From contig NZ_CP032683.1 in NCBI RefSeq assembly GCF_001304615.2, positions 496,001 to 560,000 of the forward strand: a DNA stretch of 64,000 nucleotides, written 5' to 3'. A program made the position numbers and the translations under genes. This document shows positions 26,102 through 35,364 of the stretch, piece by piece. This stretch comes from Methanosarcina flavescens (lineage in GTDB: Archaea > Halobacteriota > Methanosarcinia > Methanosarcinales > Methanosarcinaceae). The number at the start of each line of letters is the position of its first letter. Position 1 is the stretch's first letter. Below the pieces are notes generated by a model. The model had not been told where the DNA came from. It did not search any database and was given only the letters and a program-made list of their open reading frames with translations.

Positions 26102-27133
26102 ATGATTGCAGAAAATCTTCTAATCCTTATGCTTAGCCTCGTTCTTCTGGTCAAAGGTTCAGACTACTTTGTAAAATCAGCTTCGACCATTGCGGAAAAA
26201 CTGGGTGTCTCCGAATTTGTTATAGGGCTGACCCTTGTAGCAGTCGGGACATCGATTCCGGAACTTGCTTCGTCGATAGCTGCTGCTCTTCAGCAAGCAA
26301 GCGGTATTGTAATAGGAAATGTCGTTGGGTCAAATATCGTAAATATAGGGTTCATTGTCGGGCTGGCAGCAGTTATCTCTCCAATGAAGACCGAAATTGA
26401 GATGCTCAGGAGAGATGGTTATATCATGCTTTTTGCAGCTTTACTCTTCTTTGCTTTTGCCCTGAACGGGGAACTCTCGATACTGGAATCAGCCTTTTTC
26501 ATACTTATCTTTATAGCCTATGTATTTTTCCTGTTTGAGGAAGCCGAGAAATACGAGGGAAAGCTGCATTTCAAGGAGTTCGTAGTATACTTTTTTAAGT
26601 TCGAATATATAGTCAGAGCAAGGCAAAAGCTCGGTAGTATCAGAAATGAAAGCACCGGAGCTGAGGATTTCGCGCCCAGAGAAGGTTTCGCAAAAGATAT
26701 TCTGATTCTGGTAGTCAGTTGTGCAGCAATTATAATCGGGGCAAGGTATTTTGTAGAGAAGTCAATCTTTTTTGCAGAGTTCCTTGGGATTCCCGAAACC
26801 ATAATAGGTACCACTCTTGTAGCAGTGGGCACTTCCCTCCCTGAGCTTGTGGTGACAGTAACTGCAGCAAGGCAGGATTTCGGAAGTATAGCCCTTGGTA
26901 ATATTATAGGCTCAAACATCGCAAACGTATTTTTAATTCTTGGACTTTCAGGGTTGATCTATCCTATAGCTGTCGATCAAATAAGTCTATTCTTCACAAC
27001 TCCGGTTATGATTTTGATAAGCGTGTTACTCCTCGTGTTTATCAGCACTGGCTGGGAAATAAAAAGGTGGGAAGGAGTGGCTTTAATGGCTTTTTATGCA
27101 GCTTTTCTTCTGGTGCTGCTCAGCATGGGTTGA
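26102..27133 (+). CDS. Calcium/sodium antiporter, CaCA family (YrbG type)
   Basis: 343-residue inner-membrane exchanger with two homologous halves of about five helices each. The alpha repeats that line the ion path are visible in both: VAVGTSIPELASSIAAAL (about 48-65) with NVVGSNIVNIGFI, and VAVGTSLPELVVTVTAAR with NIIGSNIANVFLI. A cytoplasmic loop of charged residues (FKFEYIVRARQKLGSIRNES) separates the halves. The enzyme exchanges Ca2+ or another cation for Na+ or H+. Monocistronic. Confidence 0.92.
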   Translation: MIAENLLILMLSLVLLVKGSDYFVKSASTIAEKLGVSEFVIGLTLVAVGTSIPELASSIAAALQQASGIVIGNVVGSNIVNIGFIVGLAAVISPMKTEIEMLRRDGYIMLFAALLFFAFALNGELSILESAFFILIFIAYVFFLFEEAEKYEGKLHFKEFVVYFFKFEYIVRARQKLGSIRNESTGAEDFAPREGFAKDILILVVSCAAIIIGARYFVEKSIFFAEFLGIPETIIGTTLVAVGTSLPELVVTVTAARQDFGSIALGNIIGSNIANVFLILGLSGLIYPIAVDQISLFFTTPVMILISVLLLVFISTGWEIKRWEGVALMAFYAAFLLVLLSMG

Positions 27134-27575
27134 GGAAAATAGAGGACTGAAAAATTTCTGGAAAACAGCCAGAGGTAAAAATTTGTGCCTGCTTTACGGA
27201 AAATTTCAAGCTTTTCACTATATTCTCTAATCAGGCGTTTTAACCGTTCCAGTTTTCCAGAGTACTCCAAACTAATAAATTCGGTTAGAACCAGCCTGTG
27301 AAAAAATTAAAAACCGGTTCAGCCATTGTTACTCTCCTGCCAATCAAAGTAAACTCATCAGTAGCCATATCAAAAACAGCAGGATGATCAATCCAAGAAT
27401 TATTCTTAAAATCCCTACCACTACCAATTTATATACCCCCTATTTTTATAAATAAATAAAAAATAGATTTCATATAATATAATTCTAGAGCATGCTCTAG
27501 GGAATTCCTCAGATGTTTGTTAAATCCACAATAAGCATGGGTAGACCTGAAAACAAAGGAATTAAAAGATTATCA
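27134..27575. repeat. Gap with a 61-bp duplication of the next gene's 3' end
   Basis: Bases 27541-27586 repeat 27602-27647 (GTAGACCTGAAAACAAAGGA then AAAAGATTATCATTAAAGAAAA) with a period of 61 bp. The second copy is the 3' end of the dolichol-kinase-like gene on the minus strand, so its tail was copied downstream. The remainder of the gap (27134-27525) is AT-rich, with no supported gene. Confidence 0.75.
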
Positions 27576-28262
27576 TTAAAGAAAACCCACAATAAACATA
27601 AGTAGACCTGAAAACAAAGGAATCAAAAGATTATCATTAAAGAAAAACCTGAATATCATTTGCGAGTCAAATTGCCGGATTGTTTGCAAACCTATAACGC
27701 TTTCTAGCAGCATCCCACCTGCAGCCCCGACAAAAGCCTGAATAGGGGTCACAAAAAACAAAGACGCCAGAAAGGCTGATATTATACCTGAGACTGTTCC
27801 TTCTACGGTTTTTTCCCTCGAATATGGCAGTTTATGCTTGCCTGCCAGTACACCTGCAGCAGTTGCTACCGAATCCCCGAAAGCAACTATCGCAATGGAA
27901 GCATACACTATTTCCTCAGGGAATAATATAAAGGAGAGGATTATGCCGCAAAGAAGCAGAATAGTCCCTTTAAGCGGTATAGTCTGCTTCGAAGCCCTTC
28001 CCCACTTGCACAGGGAAGTAGATAATGAAAGAGGGAGCTTATCGAGGAGAATGGCTACTGAGATAGCTATATGAGAAGCAAGCAGAAACAGCAGGAGAGC
28101 CAGAGCCATATCTCCGGCTGCCCGAATTAAAAGAATTAAAATTACACCCGTCGACAAGTGTATTAACTGGCGCTCAACCTCGCCTTTAAGAACGGCTCTT
28201 TTATCGAGGTAATCGCACTTTAAATTCTGGGTGTATTCATTTGCCATGGAATCACTTTTCAT
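27576..28262 (-). CDS. Diacylglycerol/polyprenol (dolichol) kinase-like membrane protein
   Basis: 228-residue protein with about six membrane helices. EVERQLIHLSTGVILILLIR near the N-terminus and the motif AFGDSVATAAGVLAGKHKLP then SREKTVEGTVSG are those of CTP-dependent dolichol/phytol kinases of the SEC59/COG0170 group. In archaea such enzymes phosphorylate isoprenoid alcohols for lipid or glycan carriers. The start is uncertain: ATG 28262 is used, with ATG 28247 and TTG 28295 as alternatives. The last 20 codons lie in the 61-bp duplicated segment; because 61 is not a multiple of three the duplication may have changed the C-terminus. Confidence 0.78.
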   Translation of the reverse strand: MKSDSMANEYTQNLKCDYLDKRAVLKGEVERQLIHLSTGVILILLIRAAGDMALALLLFLLASHIAISVAILLDKLPLSLSTSLCKWGRASKQTIPLKGTILLLCGIILSFILFPEEIVYASIAIVAFGDSVATAAGVLAGKHKLPYSREKTVEGTVSGIISAFLASLFFVTPIQAFVGAAGGMLLESVIGLQTIRQFDSQMIFRFFFNDNLLIPLFSGLLMFIVGFL

Positions 28263-28575
28263 TGACCTGATACTGGTATGGTACCGATCGGCCAACCCCA
28301 GTTAAAAATCGAAAGATAAAGAACTGAAACACAGCTTTATACTCTGGAATTTTGCTCAACAAACAAACATATTCTGAAATATATAAATATATACGGAATA
28401 AATTTATATTTTTGTATCATGCAAAATCCGGTTACTCGCCTCAACTATCAGGGAAGAAATACTGAGGCTCTATGCTAAAACATATTTTCTCCAGGGTTTA
28501 AACTGGAAAACCTTTAAGGTATCTGTGTACCCAAGATCTATATTCTTCAACGTCCAGTAATGTTGGGGAATACAA

Positions 28576-28947
28576 ATGCCAACAATAGTCCACTTTGACA
28601 TTCCGGCAGACGATCTTGAGCGAGCAAAGAGTTTTTATTCAAAACTGTTTGGCTGGAAATTTGAAAAGCCCATAGAAACAATGGAATATCACCTGATTGA
28701 CACAGAAGACCTTGAAGGAAAAAAAGGGCCAGGTGGAGGCCTTGGAAAAAGGGGAACTGCAGAACAGAAAATTACGAATTTTATAGGTGTCCCCTCAGTG
28801 GATGAGTACCTTGCGAAAATTGAAAAACTCGGAGGTAAGGTGCTCATGGCAAAAACCGCCGTGCCAGGCATGGGATATCTTGCAATCTGCATGGATACTG
28901 AAAATAACCCCTTCGGGATCTGGGAAGAGAATGAGGAAGCTAGGTAA
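28576..28947 (+). CDS. VOC-family (glyoxalase/bleomycin resistance-like) protein
   Basis: 123-residue protein of the vicinal oxygen chelate superfamily: VHFDIPADDLERAKSFYSKL at the N-terminus and GYLAICMDTENNPFGIWEE at the C-terminus, one betaalphabetabetabeta pair. Members are metalloenzymes or small-molecule binding proteins; the substrate is unknown. GGGGA precedes the ATG. Confidence 0.88.
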   Translation: MPTIVHFDIPADDLERAKSFYSKLFGWKFEKPIETMEYHLIDTEDLEGKKGPGGGLGKRGTAEQKITNFIGVPSVDEYLAKIEKLGGKVLMAKTAVPGMGYLAICMDTENNPFGIWEENEEAR

Positions 28948-29958
28948 TTTTAACCTGACCTCCTCCTTTTTAAGAAGAGATTCGTCTTTTATAACTATTC
29001 AACCATAACTATTCAACCGGGCAAACAATATCAATGTCTATATTAAGTCTGGATATATAAGTCCGGATGAGCAGATTTTAATTAACTGATTTCCCTTAAC
29101 TGCTTTTCTTAACTTAATTTTGCTTCCTCCGCCAGTCAATAATCAGACTGGTAAGCCGATAAAATCGGCATTATTCAACCAATTTTAGATAACGACATCG
29201 GAGAACCATGTGCCTGAAAAACTGGAAACCGAGCTTCAAAATATATATTTTATAACAGTTATATACAATTATAGTTTTATACTATTGCATTAAATTAATA
29301 TTTATCTTATACAAGTGAACAATCGGGGACATGGGTAAATTCACTGAATCGCTGTAGGGGGTCAATATTAAAAATATTGTTAGTCAGGGACGTGGCATTA
29401 AATAATCTCACAAATTGCTTCAGGTAATTTTGTAATTGCTGATAGTAACTTGAGTGTGGTTATTTGAGTGTGGTTATTGGCTGAGATGTCAGACTCTGGC
29501 AACCCAGTACTAAAGACCTCTGTGCTCTGTTAGCTGCTGCTTTTTACAGGAGAAAAACGCGATCAGTGAAATTCGCGCAAAAGCATGAAGAGTTAGAGGC
29601 TGATCTTCTTGCATTGCTGAAGCGTATTGGTTAACAGTGTTACTCAAATAAGATGAACATCAAGCTCGCCAGCTAGGAAACAATAGAATCCAACAGTCAA
29701 TAGCTTAGAGACATTTTACTCGAGAGTTTAACGCCAAAAATACGAGAAGTTTGTGGGTTGATCTGATTTGACAGCGTGAGCCTGAGAAAAGTTAAGTTAT
29801 CAAAAAGGCGCTGCATCAGACTGACCCAGCTTTTCTTCCTACGATGTGAACCAGTAACGGACAGATCGCGCAGATTCCAGCCTGCTCATGCTCTCTATTA
29901 CTTGAAAGACGGAAAAAACCTTCGCAATGTCACGAGAAAAACCTAAAGAGGTAATGAT
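28948..29958. other. Gene-free kilobase upstream of the eCIS-cargo-like operon
   Basis: No intact gene. Notable items: inverted repeat CAATATT/AATATTG at 29362-29378; a direct repeat TTGAGTGTGGTTATT at 29450-29477; and a frame open from about 29485 to TAA at 29632 reading DVRLWQPSTKDLCALLAAAF then KFAQKHEELEADLLALLKR, which looks like the end of a lost gene. Composition from 29480 on is richer in GC than the DNA before it and resembles the following operon. Confidence 0.45.
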
Positions 29959-32331
29959 ATGAAGAATCAAGCACCGTTCCTGAACATCAGTAGTTTCGCT
30001 GTGGAGGAGGTAACTCAAGAAATTTTTGAGACTTCAACCCCTCCCAGCACCCCATTTTTATCTCTTTACGAATCTGAAGAAACCGGTGGCGTGATTGATC
30101 CGGAGACTGAAGAATACGTTCAATTTCTCAATGAACTTTACGACGAGGAATTCGATGAAGCTCTATACGGCCTGGTAAGCGAAGCTGCTTCCCTTTATGA
30201 AGTCCGCTTTACACATGAAAACGGAGATTCTAGAATTATCGGCTACGAAGCTGAAAGATTCCTCAACCAGCACTTTGCCCCGCTCATTACAGAATCCGAA
30301 GCTATGCTTGGGAGCCTGGAAACAGAACTTTCCCAGCGAGATATTAAAAGCCTTTCAGAATATGAAATTGGAGAAATCGTTGATAGGTATAAGCCTTCGA
30401 TTGAACTCACTCCCAACTTTGAAAATTTTCTGGGAAGACTTAAAAAGGCAGTCAAGAAAGTAGCCGGCAAGGCTGTAGACCTTGCAAAAAAGGGGATCAG
30501 CGCTGCAGCCAAGCTTGGCATTGGGCCAATACTCAACAAGCTCAAGGCGCTTATCAAACCACTACTTAAGCGAGTTGTTCAGACCGCAATTGGAAAATTA
30601 CCCGTTCAACTCCAACCCATGGCTAAGAAATTGGCTGAGCGCCTTCCTTTTTTGAAGGAATTTGAAGAAGGTAATTATCCTGTACCAGAGGACACCGAGC
30701 TTTCAGAGATCTCACTGATTCAATATGAATTCGACCAGCATGTTGCAAATGTACTTTTCGCCCACACTGAAGTTGAGCAGGATCTGGAAGTTTCCCAGGT
30801 ACTGACTGAGCAGCAGATTCCTGATGTTTATCCCCTGGCTGAGCTGGACAATGCCAGGAACGATTTTGTTGAGAAACTGCAACACCTGAAGGAAGGAGAA
30901 GATCCCACTCCATACGTTGAAAATTTTATCCCTGCCATTCTTCCGGCTCTAAAGGTTGGAATCAGACTCATTGGGCGTAAAAAAGTCGTGGATTTTCTGG
31001 CTAAATTTCTGGGCAAGCTCATACAGAAATTCGTCGGCCCGCAGCATACCCCTGCACTCTCACAGGCTATTGTAGATGCCGGTTTGCGCCTCATCCATCT
31101 GGAAGCAACATATGAAGACGAGTCGCGTGCTGCTTCTTCGGCTGTGGCTGCTACCATTGAGGAAACTGTGCGCCGTGTGGCTGAACTCCCGGACTATATT
31201 CTTAATGACCAGGAACTTCTCGAAGGCTTTGTGCTGGAAGCCTTTGAACAGGCTGCAGCTACAAATCTCCCACAGGTTCTTCCTGAGGAAATTTATCAAA
31301 AGCGCCCTGACCTTGGAGAAGCAAGGAAACTCCGCAGCACCTGGATCACAATGCCTTCTGGGAGAAGGAAACGGTATAAAAAGTTCAGCCGCAAAATTCC
31401 GACCAGGCTTTCACCACATAAAGTTTCGGCTATCAAGACCTTTGAGGGTATCTCTCTGGAGGAGTTCCTGGAAGAAAAACTTGGAGTTGCGCCCGGTGAA
31501 GAAGTCGAGGCAATTGTTCATCTTTATGAGAGCATTCCAGGCACACGCCTGACAGATATCTCCCGACTGGAAGAAAACAGTACTGGATTGAATACTCAGG
31601 ATGCTTATGAGCAACTCCATCCACTAACAGCGGATGCAGCAGGACTTCTGCTAGGGGAACCAGAGTTGGGTAGGGATGTAGACCCCAGGTATCTCATTGA
31701 CCCTTACTCTACCACAGTTGGGCAGCGGTTTTACTATCTTGAAATTCCCGGGAAGCGTCCTCTCATGACACCAGTGGCGCCAGGGCAGGCTAAAATGCGC
31801 CGTGCAACAAGCGTAAGGGTTATTCTCGACTTTCCCAGAAACGAAATAGAGGTTCGCCTCTTCCTGAGTGAGATCCGCGCTCAAGAAATTGCCGTGAAAC
31901 TTCGACAGCATACACACATTGGCACAGTTACAGCCCGCTTGCAGAAACCTATTAAACGTGGGCTACGCCGCGCACTCTCAGGCTCGCCTGGGCGGCTGAA
32001 AATAATTCACGAAGCCGTAACACCGGATCAATGGTCAAGTGCCTTCCAGCGGTTGCCTTCTTTGGTTCCAATGATTCTCCTGGGCAAGCTGAATGAGTGG
32101 GTTCTTAAAGGGATTTCAGACCATCTGAAGCAACATTCAGAGGCGTTCATCCAGGCTGCCTCAGACACTGCTGATGGCGTGACGCTTGTAGTTACCGTTG
32201 AAAATCCGCCAGGGTTTCCACAGCTTCGTCAGGCTCTAAAAGGAGAAAGCCTCTCACTCCCCAGCCTGAAAATGTCAGATGGCACACCAACTGTGAAAAT
32301 AAGAGTTACTCCGGGGTACTCGCATGAGTGA
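29959..32331 (+). CDS. 790-aa eCIS-cargo-like protein with amphipathic helical core
   Basis: First gene of a five-gene operon. The acidic N-terminus (APFLNISSFAVEEV, TPFLSLYESEETGGVIDP, EEYVQFLNELYDEEFDEALY) resembles proteins I associate with extracellular contractile injection loci and related bacterial clusters. Residues 155-235 form a basic, alanine/leucine-rich stretch (KAVKKVAGKAVDLAKKG, IGPILNKLKALIKPLLKRVV) of amphipathic helices that could insert in membranes. The C-terminal half has no recognised fold. No signal peptide. GAGGT eight bases upstream supports the ATG. Codon usage includes more CGC/CGT and GC-ending codons than neighbouring Methanosarcina genes, in line with transfer. 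Function unknown; a pore-forming or structural cargo is a guess. Confidence 0.7.
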   Translation: MKNQAPFLNISSFAVEEVTQEIFETSTPPSTPFLSLYESEETGGVIDPETEEYVQFLNELYDEEFDEALYGLVSEAASLYEVRFTHENGDSRIIGYEAERFLNQHFAPLITESEAMLGSLETELSQRDIKSLSEYEIGEIVDRYKPSIELTPNFENFLGRLKKAVKKVAGKAVDLAKKGISAAAKLGIGPILNKLKALIKPLLKRVVQTAIGKLPVQLQPMAKKLAERLPFLKEFEEGNYPVPEDTELSEISLIQYEFDQHVANVLFAHTEVEQDLEVSQVLTEQQIPDVYPLAELDNARNDFVEKLQHLKEGEDPTPYVENFIPAILPALKVGIRLIGRKKVVDFLAKFLGKLIQKFVGPQHTPALSQAIVDAGLRLIHLEATYEDESRAASSAVAATIEETVRRVAELPDYILNDQELLEGFVLEAFEQAAATNLPQVLPEEIYQKRPDLGEARKLRSTWITMPSGRRKRYKKFSRKIPTRLSPHKVSAIKTFEGISLEEFLEEKLGVAPGEEVEAIVHLYESIPGTRLTDISRLEENSTGLNTQDAYEQLHPLTADAAGLLLGEPELGRDVDPRYLIDPYSTTVGQRFYYLEIPGKRPLMTPVAPGQAKMRRATSVRVILDFPRNEIEVRLFLSEIRAQEIAVKLRQHTHIGTVTARLQKPIKRGLRRALSGSPGRLKIIHEAVTPDQWSSAFQRLPSLVPMILLGKLNEWVLKGISDHLKQHSEAFIQAASDTADGVTLVVTVENPPGFPQLRQALKGESLSLPSLKMSDGTPTVKIRVTPGYSHE

Positions 32332-33586
32332 TCCAAATACTGCGGTCAGGACTCAGCTCACCCGTCAGGTAGCTCACTGGACTGCCGCTGCAATGCGGCT
32401 TCAAGATCTGGACGATCTGGCATCGCCTTCTGCGTGGAATAGCCTCGAGCGCTATCTCGGTTTGTCAATTCGGCAGCATCTAACCATGGTAGTAGAGAAG
32501 TTAAAACGCGAAGCCATCTTGTTGCAAACTTCCCTTGACTCAGCCTTCTCTATAGCCGATCTATCGACCGTAAGGCGTCAATTACTGACCTTTCGCAGGC
32601 GGTACCTGCGCGTTGAGGCGACACTGGACTTTTATGCTGATGCAATTAGCACCCGCACAAGTACGAAAATGGCAGGTCTTCTGAGAGCCTGTGATACCCT
32701 TGCGCACCGGAGTATGGCTCAAATTCTTGATCAGCTTGGAAAGCCGACCCCGATAGCACTCACCTATATTGATAAAGGCTTGGGAGCCTCGATTCTGAAA
32801 GCCGGTCTGCGCCTCTGGGACGAGACTAGTTTAAACCCGGTTGCAGCCATCAAAATAACCCGACATAACCTGCACCGTCCGACTGCTCTGATTCATGAAG
32901 CTGGTCATCAAGTAGCACATATTGTAGGCTGGAGTGAAGAACTTTCTAAGGCTCTTACAGCGGGCCTTACAGATACACCAGCAGGAGTTGCAGAGGCATG
33001 GGGGAGCTGGGCGTCGGAAATTGCTGCGGATGCTTTCTCTTTTGTACACACCGGCTATGCAAGTGTGGCTTCTTTATACGACGTGGTGGACGGTGGAGAG
33101 TCAGTAGTTTTTCGGCACCCTCCAGGCGACCCACATCCCGTAGGCTACCTTCGAGTGCTACTTGGTGTGGAGATGTGCCGGCAGTTCTATGGAGCAGGTC
33201 CCTGGGATGATCTTGCCCTTGCCTGGACTCAACAATATCCTCTGCAGAGAGCATCAGGTACATCCGGGCAGTTACTCAGGGAATCTGTGCCTCTTCTCCC
33301 GAGTATTGTCAATATCACGCTGCGCAAGCCCATGCGGTCTTTCGGTGGACGTCCGCTTGTTGCCCTGATCAATCCCGAGCGTGTCAAACCGGAGACGCTT
33401 CTGGCACTGGAGCAACAGCTTGGTGCTGCGCTGTATACCTCAATGCACTGGATCTGGACTGAGGCACTGCGCCTCTTAGCTCTTACGGGCTTGCGGAAAG
33501 CGACATCGGTTGACCGTACAACTGAGACAATAAAGTTACAGGAACAATGGATGCTAAGACTTGGCGGCGCTTTGCAGGCCGCTTAA
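32324..33586 (+). CDS. HEAGH-motif metallopeptidase-like protein
   Basis: 420-residue protein whose ATG overlaps the upstream gene by eight bases. Residues 188-201 read ALIHEAGHQVAHIV: the HExxH zinc motif (His191, Glu192, His195). ASEIAADAFSF (Glu232, Asp236) supplies a possible third ligand in the gluzincin manner. The N-terminal third is helical and charged. No signal peptide is present, so export would need another route. Its position within the operon suggests a toxin or processing protease acting on the other products. The exact peptidase family is not recognised. Confidence 0.7.
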   Translation: MSDPNTAVRTQLTRQVAHWTAAAMRLQDLDDLASPSAWNSLERYLGLSIRQHLTMVVEKLKREAILLQTSLDSAFSIADLSTVRRQLLTFRRRYLRVEATLDFYADAISTRTSTKMAGLLRACDTLAHRSMAQILDQLGKPTPIALTYIDKGLGASILKAGLRLWDETSLNPVAAIKITRHNLHRPTALIHEAGHQVAHIVGWSEELSKALTAGLTDTPAGVAEAWGSWASEIAADAFSFVHTGYASVASLYDVVDGGESVVFRHPPGDPHPVGYLRVLLGVEMCRQFYGAGPWDDLALAWTQQYPLQRASGTSGQLLRESVPLLPSIVNITLRKPMRSFGGRPLVALINPERVKPETLLALEQQLGAALYTSMHWIWTEALRLLALTGLRKATSVDRTTETIKLQEQWMLRLGGALQAA

Positions 33587-33616
33587 CGGTTTATAATAAA
33601 TTGAGGAGACCAAACT

Positions 33617-34129
33617 ATGACAGAAAGTACTACAGAAATCGCCCAAAAAGAATTCAGCGTGATTCGGGATTTATTGCTTGTGCCATTAAAGCCGGATTTG
33701 AGGAATGAAGAACTTCCCAGCCACAGAAAGTGGAGAAGTGGATGTATTCCTGTAGGGCTTCCAGATTTAGTGCCTGTTAAGCCGCCTTCTGATAGAGAAG
33801 GCTTGGAGGGTTTCTGTAATCTGAGAGAGGGGGAGGAAGGAGAAAAGCTGCTGGTGGTTACTGTCGAGAACAGAGGCAATGCGACTGCACCTCAATCTAC
33901 TACCAGAGTGACCTTTGTTGACTTAAGTAACTTCAATATCAGTGAGACCAGCGACAAAATTACATCGGAAATTCCAGCAGGCAAATCCATTGAACTCGAG
34001 TTTGATATGCAAAGATGCTCCAGTTCGAATTGCCTGTTTATTATAACTGTCAATGCTAAATTTGAGATCAATGAATCCGATTTGACAAACAACGTAGCCA
34101 TTGGGCTGTGCAGATCCAGCCCGCTCTGA
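33617..34129 (+). CDS. CARDB-domain protein of the operon
   Basis: 170-residue protein. The second half is a CARDB-like immunoglobulin fold: KLLVVTVENRGNATAPQSTT, EIPAGKSIELEFDM, INESDLTNNVAIG. CARDB domains mediate adhesion or protein contacts. The first 70 residues are proline-rich and unmatched. No signal peptide. GGAGA upstream of the ATG is a good ribosome-binding site; 30 bp separate it from the peptidase gene and 32 bp from the next. Confidence 0.75.
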   Translation: MTESTTEIAQKEFSVIRDLLLVPLKPDLRNEELPSHRKWRSGCIPVGLPDLVPVKPPSDREGLEGFCNLREGEEGEKLLVVTVENRGNATAPQSTTRVTFVDLSNFNISETSDKITSEIPAGKSIELEFDMQRCSSSNCLFIITVNAKFEINESDLTNNVAIGLCRSSPL

Positions 34130-34161
34130 TAGAGAAATAGAAAGAGATGGAGGATTAAAAT

Positions 34162-35328
34162 ATGTTTAGACGTTTTGCAGGCAAAATCCCTGAGGGAGCT
34201 TTAGCCCTCTTTAAATGTCACCCGCTGGAGTTGACAACGTTACTGGAAGTAGCCTGGAAGAGCAGAGTTCACGATGCTGCAAAGGTTTTAGGACATCCAG
34301 GACACAGGAGTGATATCCTTCCAGTACCCGATTTCTGGCTTAATCCGATGAGTAGGACAGCCAGCATCGAACCTCCCACCGGTTCGGAAGCCGTAATAGG
34401 ACCCTTGCCGCCAGTAAATCCCTTAACAGGTACGACTCTGGGGAATGCTCTCAATTTCTCCCAGGATCCGACGCAGCGCCGTACAGTCCTGTGGGACCAC
34501 CTAATCTATGCCTACATGGTTGAGAATACCAGGATTTATGAGATTTTCCGCCGTGTGCTTTACGAGTTCCTGTATGGGGAAAAGCTGGGAGTCCCATTGC
34601 CAGATGCACATCATTGGCTACGAAATACCGAAGAGTTATTCTACAGAGATCCTCCGTCATTCTTTATTACCAGCATTACCAGTGACATTCGGGGAGACCT
34701 GCGCGCTTATCGACGGAGTGCCTATCAGCGGATGTTTGGCATGGATCTGAACCACGGTACTGAAGACGGCAAACCATATCCCTATGTCAGAGCCGAAGCA
34801 GCAAATAATGAGTTTGTTCCCACATTCGAGGAGTTCCTTAGAGAGGTCTGGATCGGAATTGAAAACTTAAAAAACGGGATCGGGCCTAATCCTACTGACG
34901 ATGCCAAAATCGCCGATCTTGCCGAGAAGCTGCACGACATGCTCACTACGCGTAGGATAAATGGTAATCTGTCACGTGAAGAATTTGTCTTTGTCTCGAT
35001 GATGTCCTGGTTCCACCTGACCGTGGAGTTTGATTCTCCAATCGTTGTATCACTAAGGGCAGAAGCTTCAAGTCCTGAACAAAGGCTCTTCAAGATTGCA
35101 CAACGGGTTGGATTACCGGCTCATGGCCTTTCCAAGAGCTACTTCGATATTGCTGATTTTATTTCAAGGGTTCTTATATTGATTGAGACTGGAGCTTACA
35201 ATACTCCAGCAGCCGCGTCCGCTTTTTATAAAGAAGGGTTCCTTCAGGACGCCATGAAAACTATTATCCGGCACTGGTCTATAATCACCGGACGTGAAAT
35301 GAAAGCCAGGAAAGTTACGACAACATAA
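34162..35328 (+). CDS. Uncharacterised 388-aa protein of the operon
   Basis: Soluble, helix-rich protein with no recognised family. It begins MFRRFAGKIPEGALALFKCH and carries proline-rich PVPDFWLNPMSRTA and several aromatic clusters; the regular spacing of helices recalls an all-alpha enzyme or scaffold. GGAGG precedes the ATG. The 32-36 bp spacing to both neighbours shows it belongs to the operon. Base composition is like the neighbouring cargo-like genes. Confidence 0.65.
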   Translation: MFRRFAGKIPEGALALFKCHPLELTTLLEVAWKSRVHDAAKVLGHPGHRSDILPVPDFWLNPMSRTASIEPPTGSEAVIGPLPPVNPLTGTTLGNALNFSQDPTQRRTVLWDHLIYAYMVENTRIYEIFRRVLYEFLYGEKLGVPLPDAHHWLRNTEELFYRDPPSFFITSITSDIRGDLRAYRRSAYQRMFGMDLNHGTEDGKPYPYVRAEAANNEFVPTFEEFLREVWIGIENLKNGIGPNPTDDAKIADLAEKLHDMLTTRRINGNLSREEFVFVSMMSWFHLTVEFDSPIVVSLRAEASSPEQRLFKIAQRVGLPAHGLSKSYFDIADFISRVLILIETGAYNTPAAASAFYKEGFLQDAMKTIIRHWSIITGREMKARKVTTT

Positions 35329-35364
35329 GACCGACCAGCTCTGACAATCCGGAGGAACTTCGCC

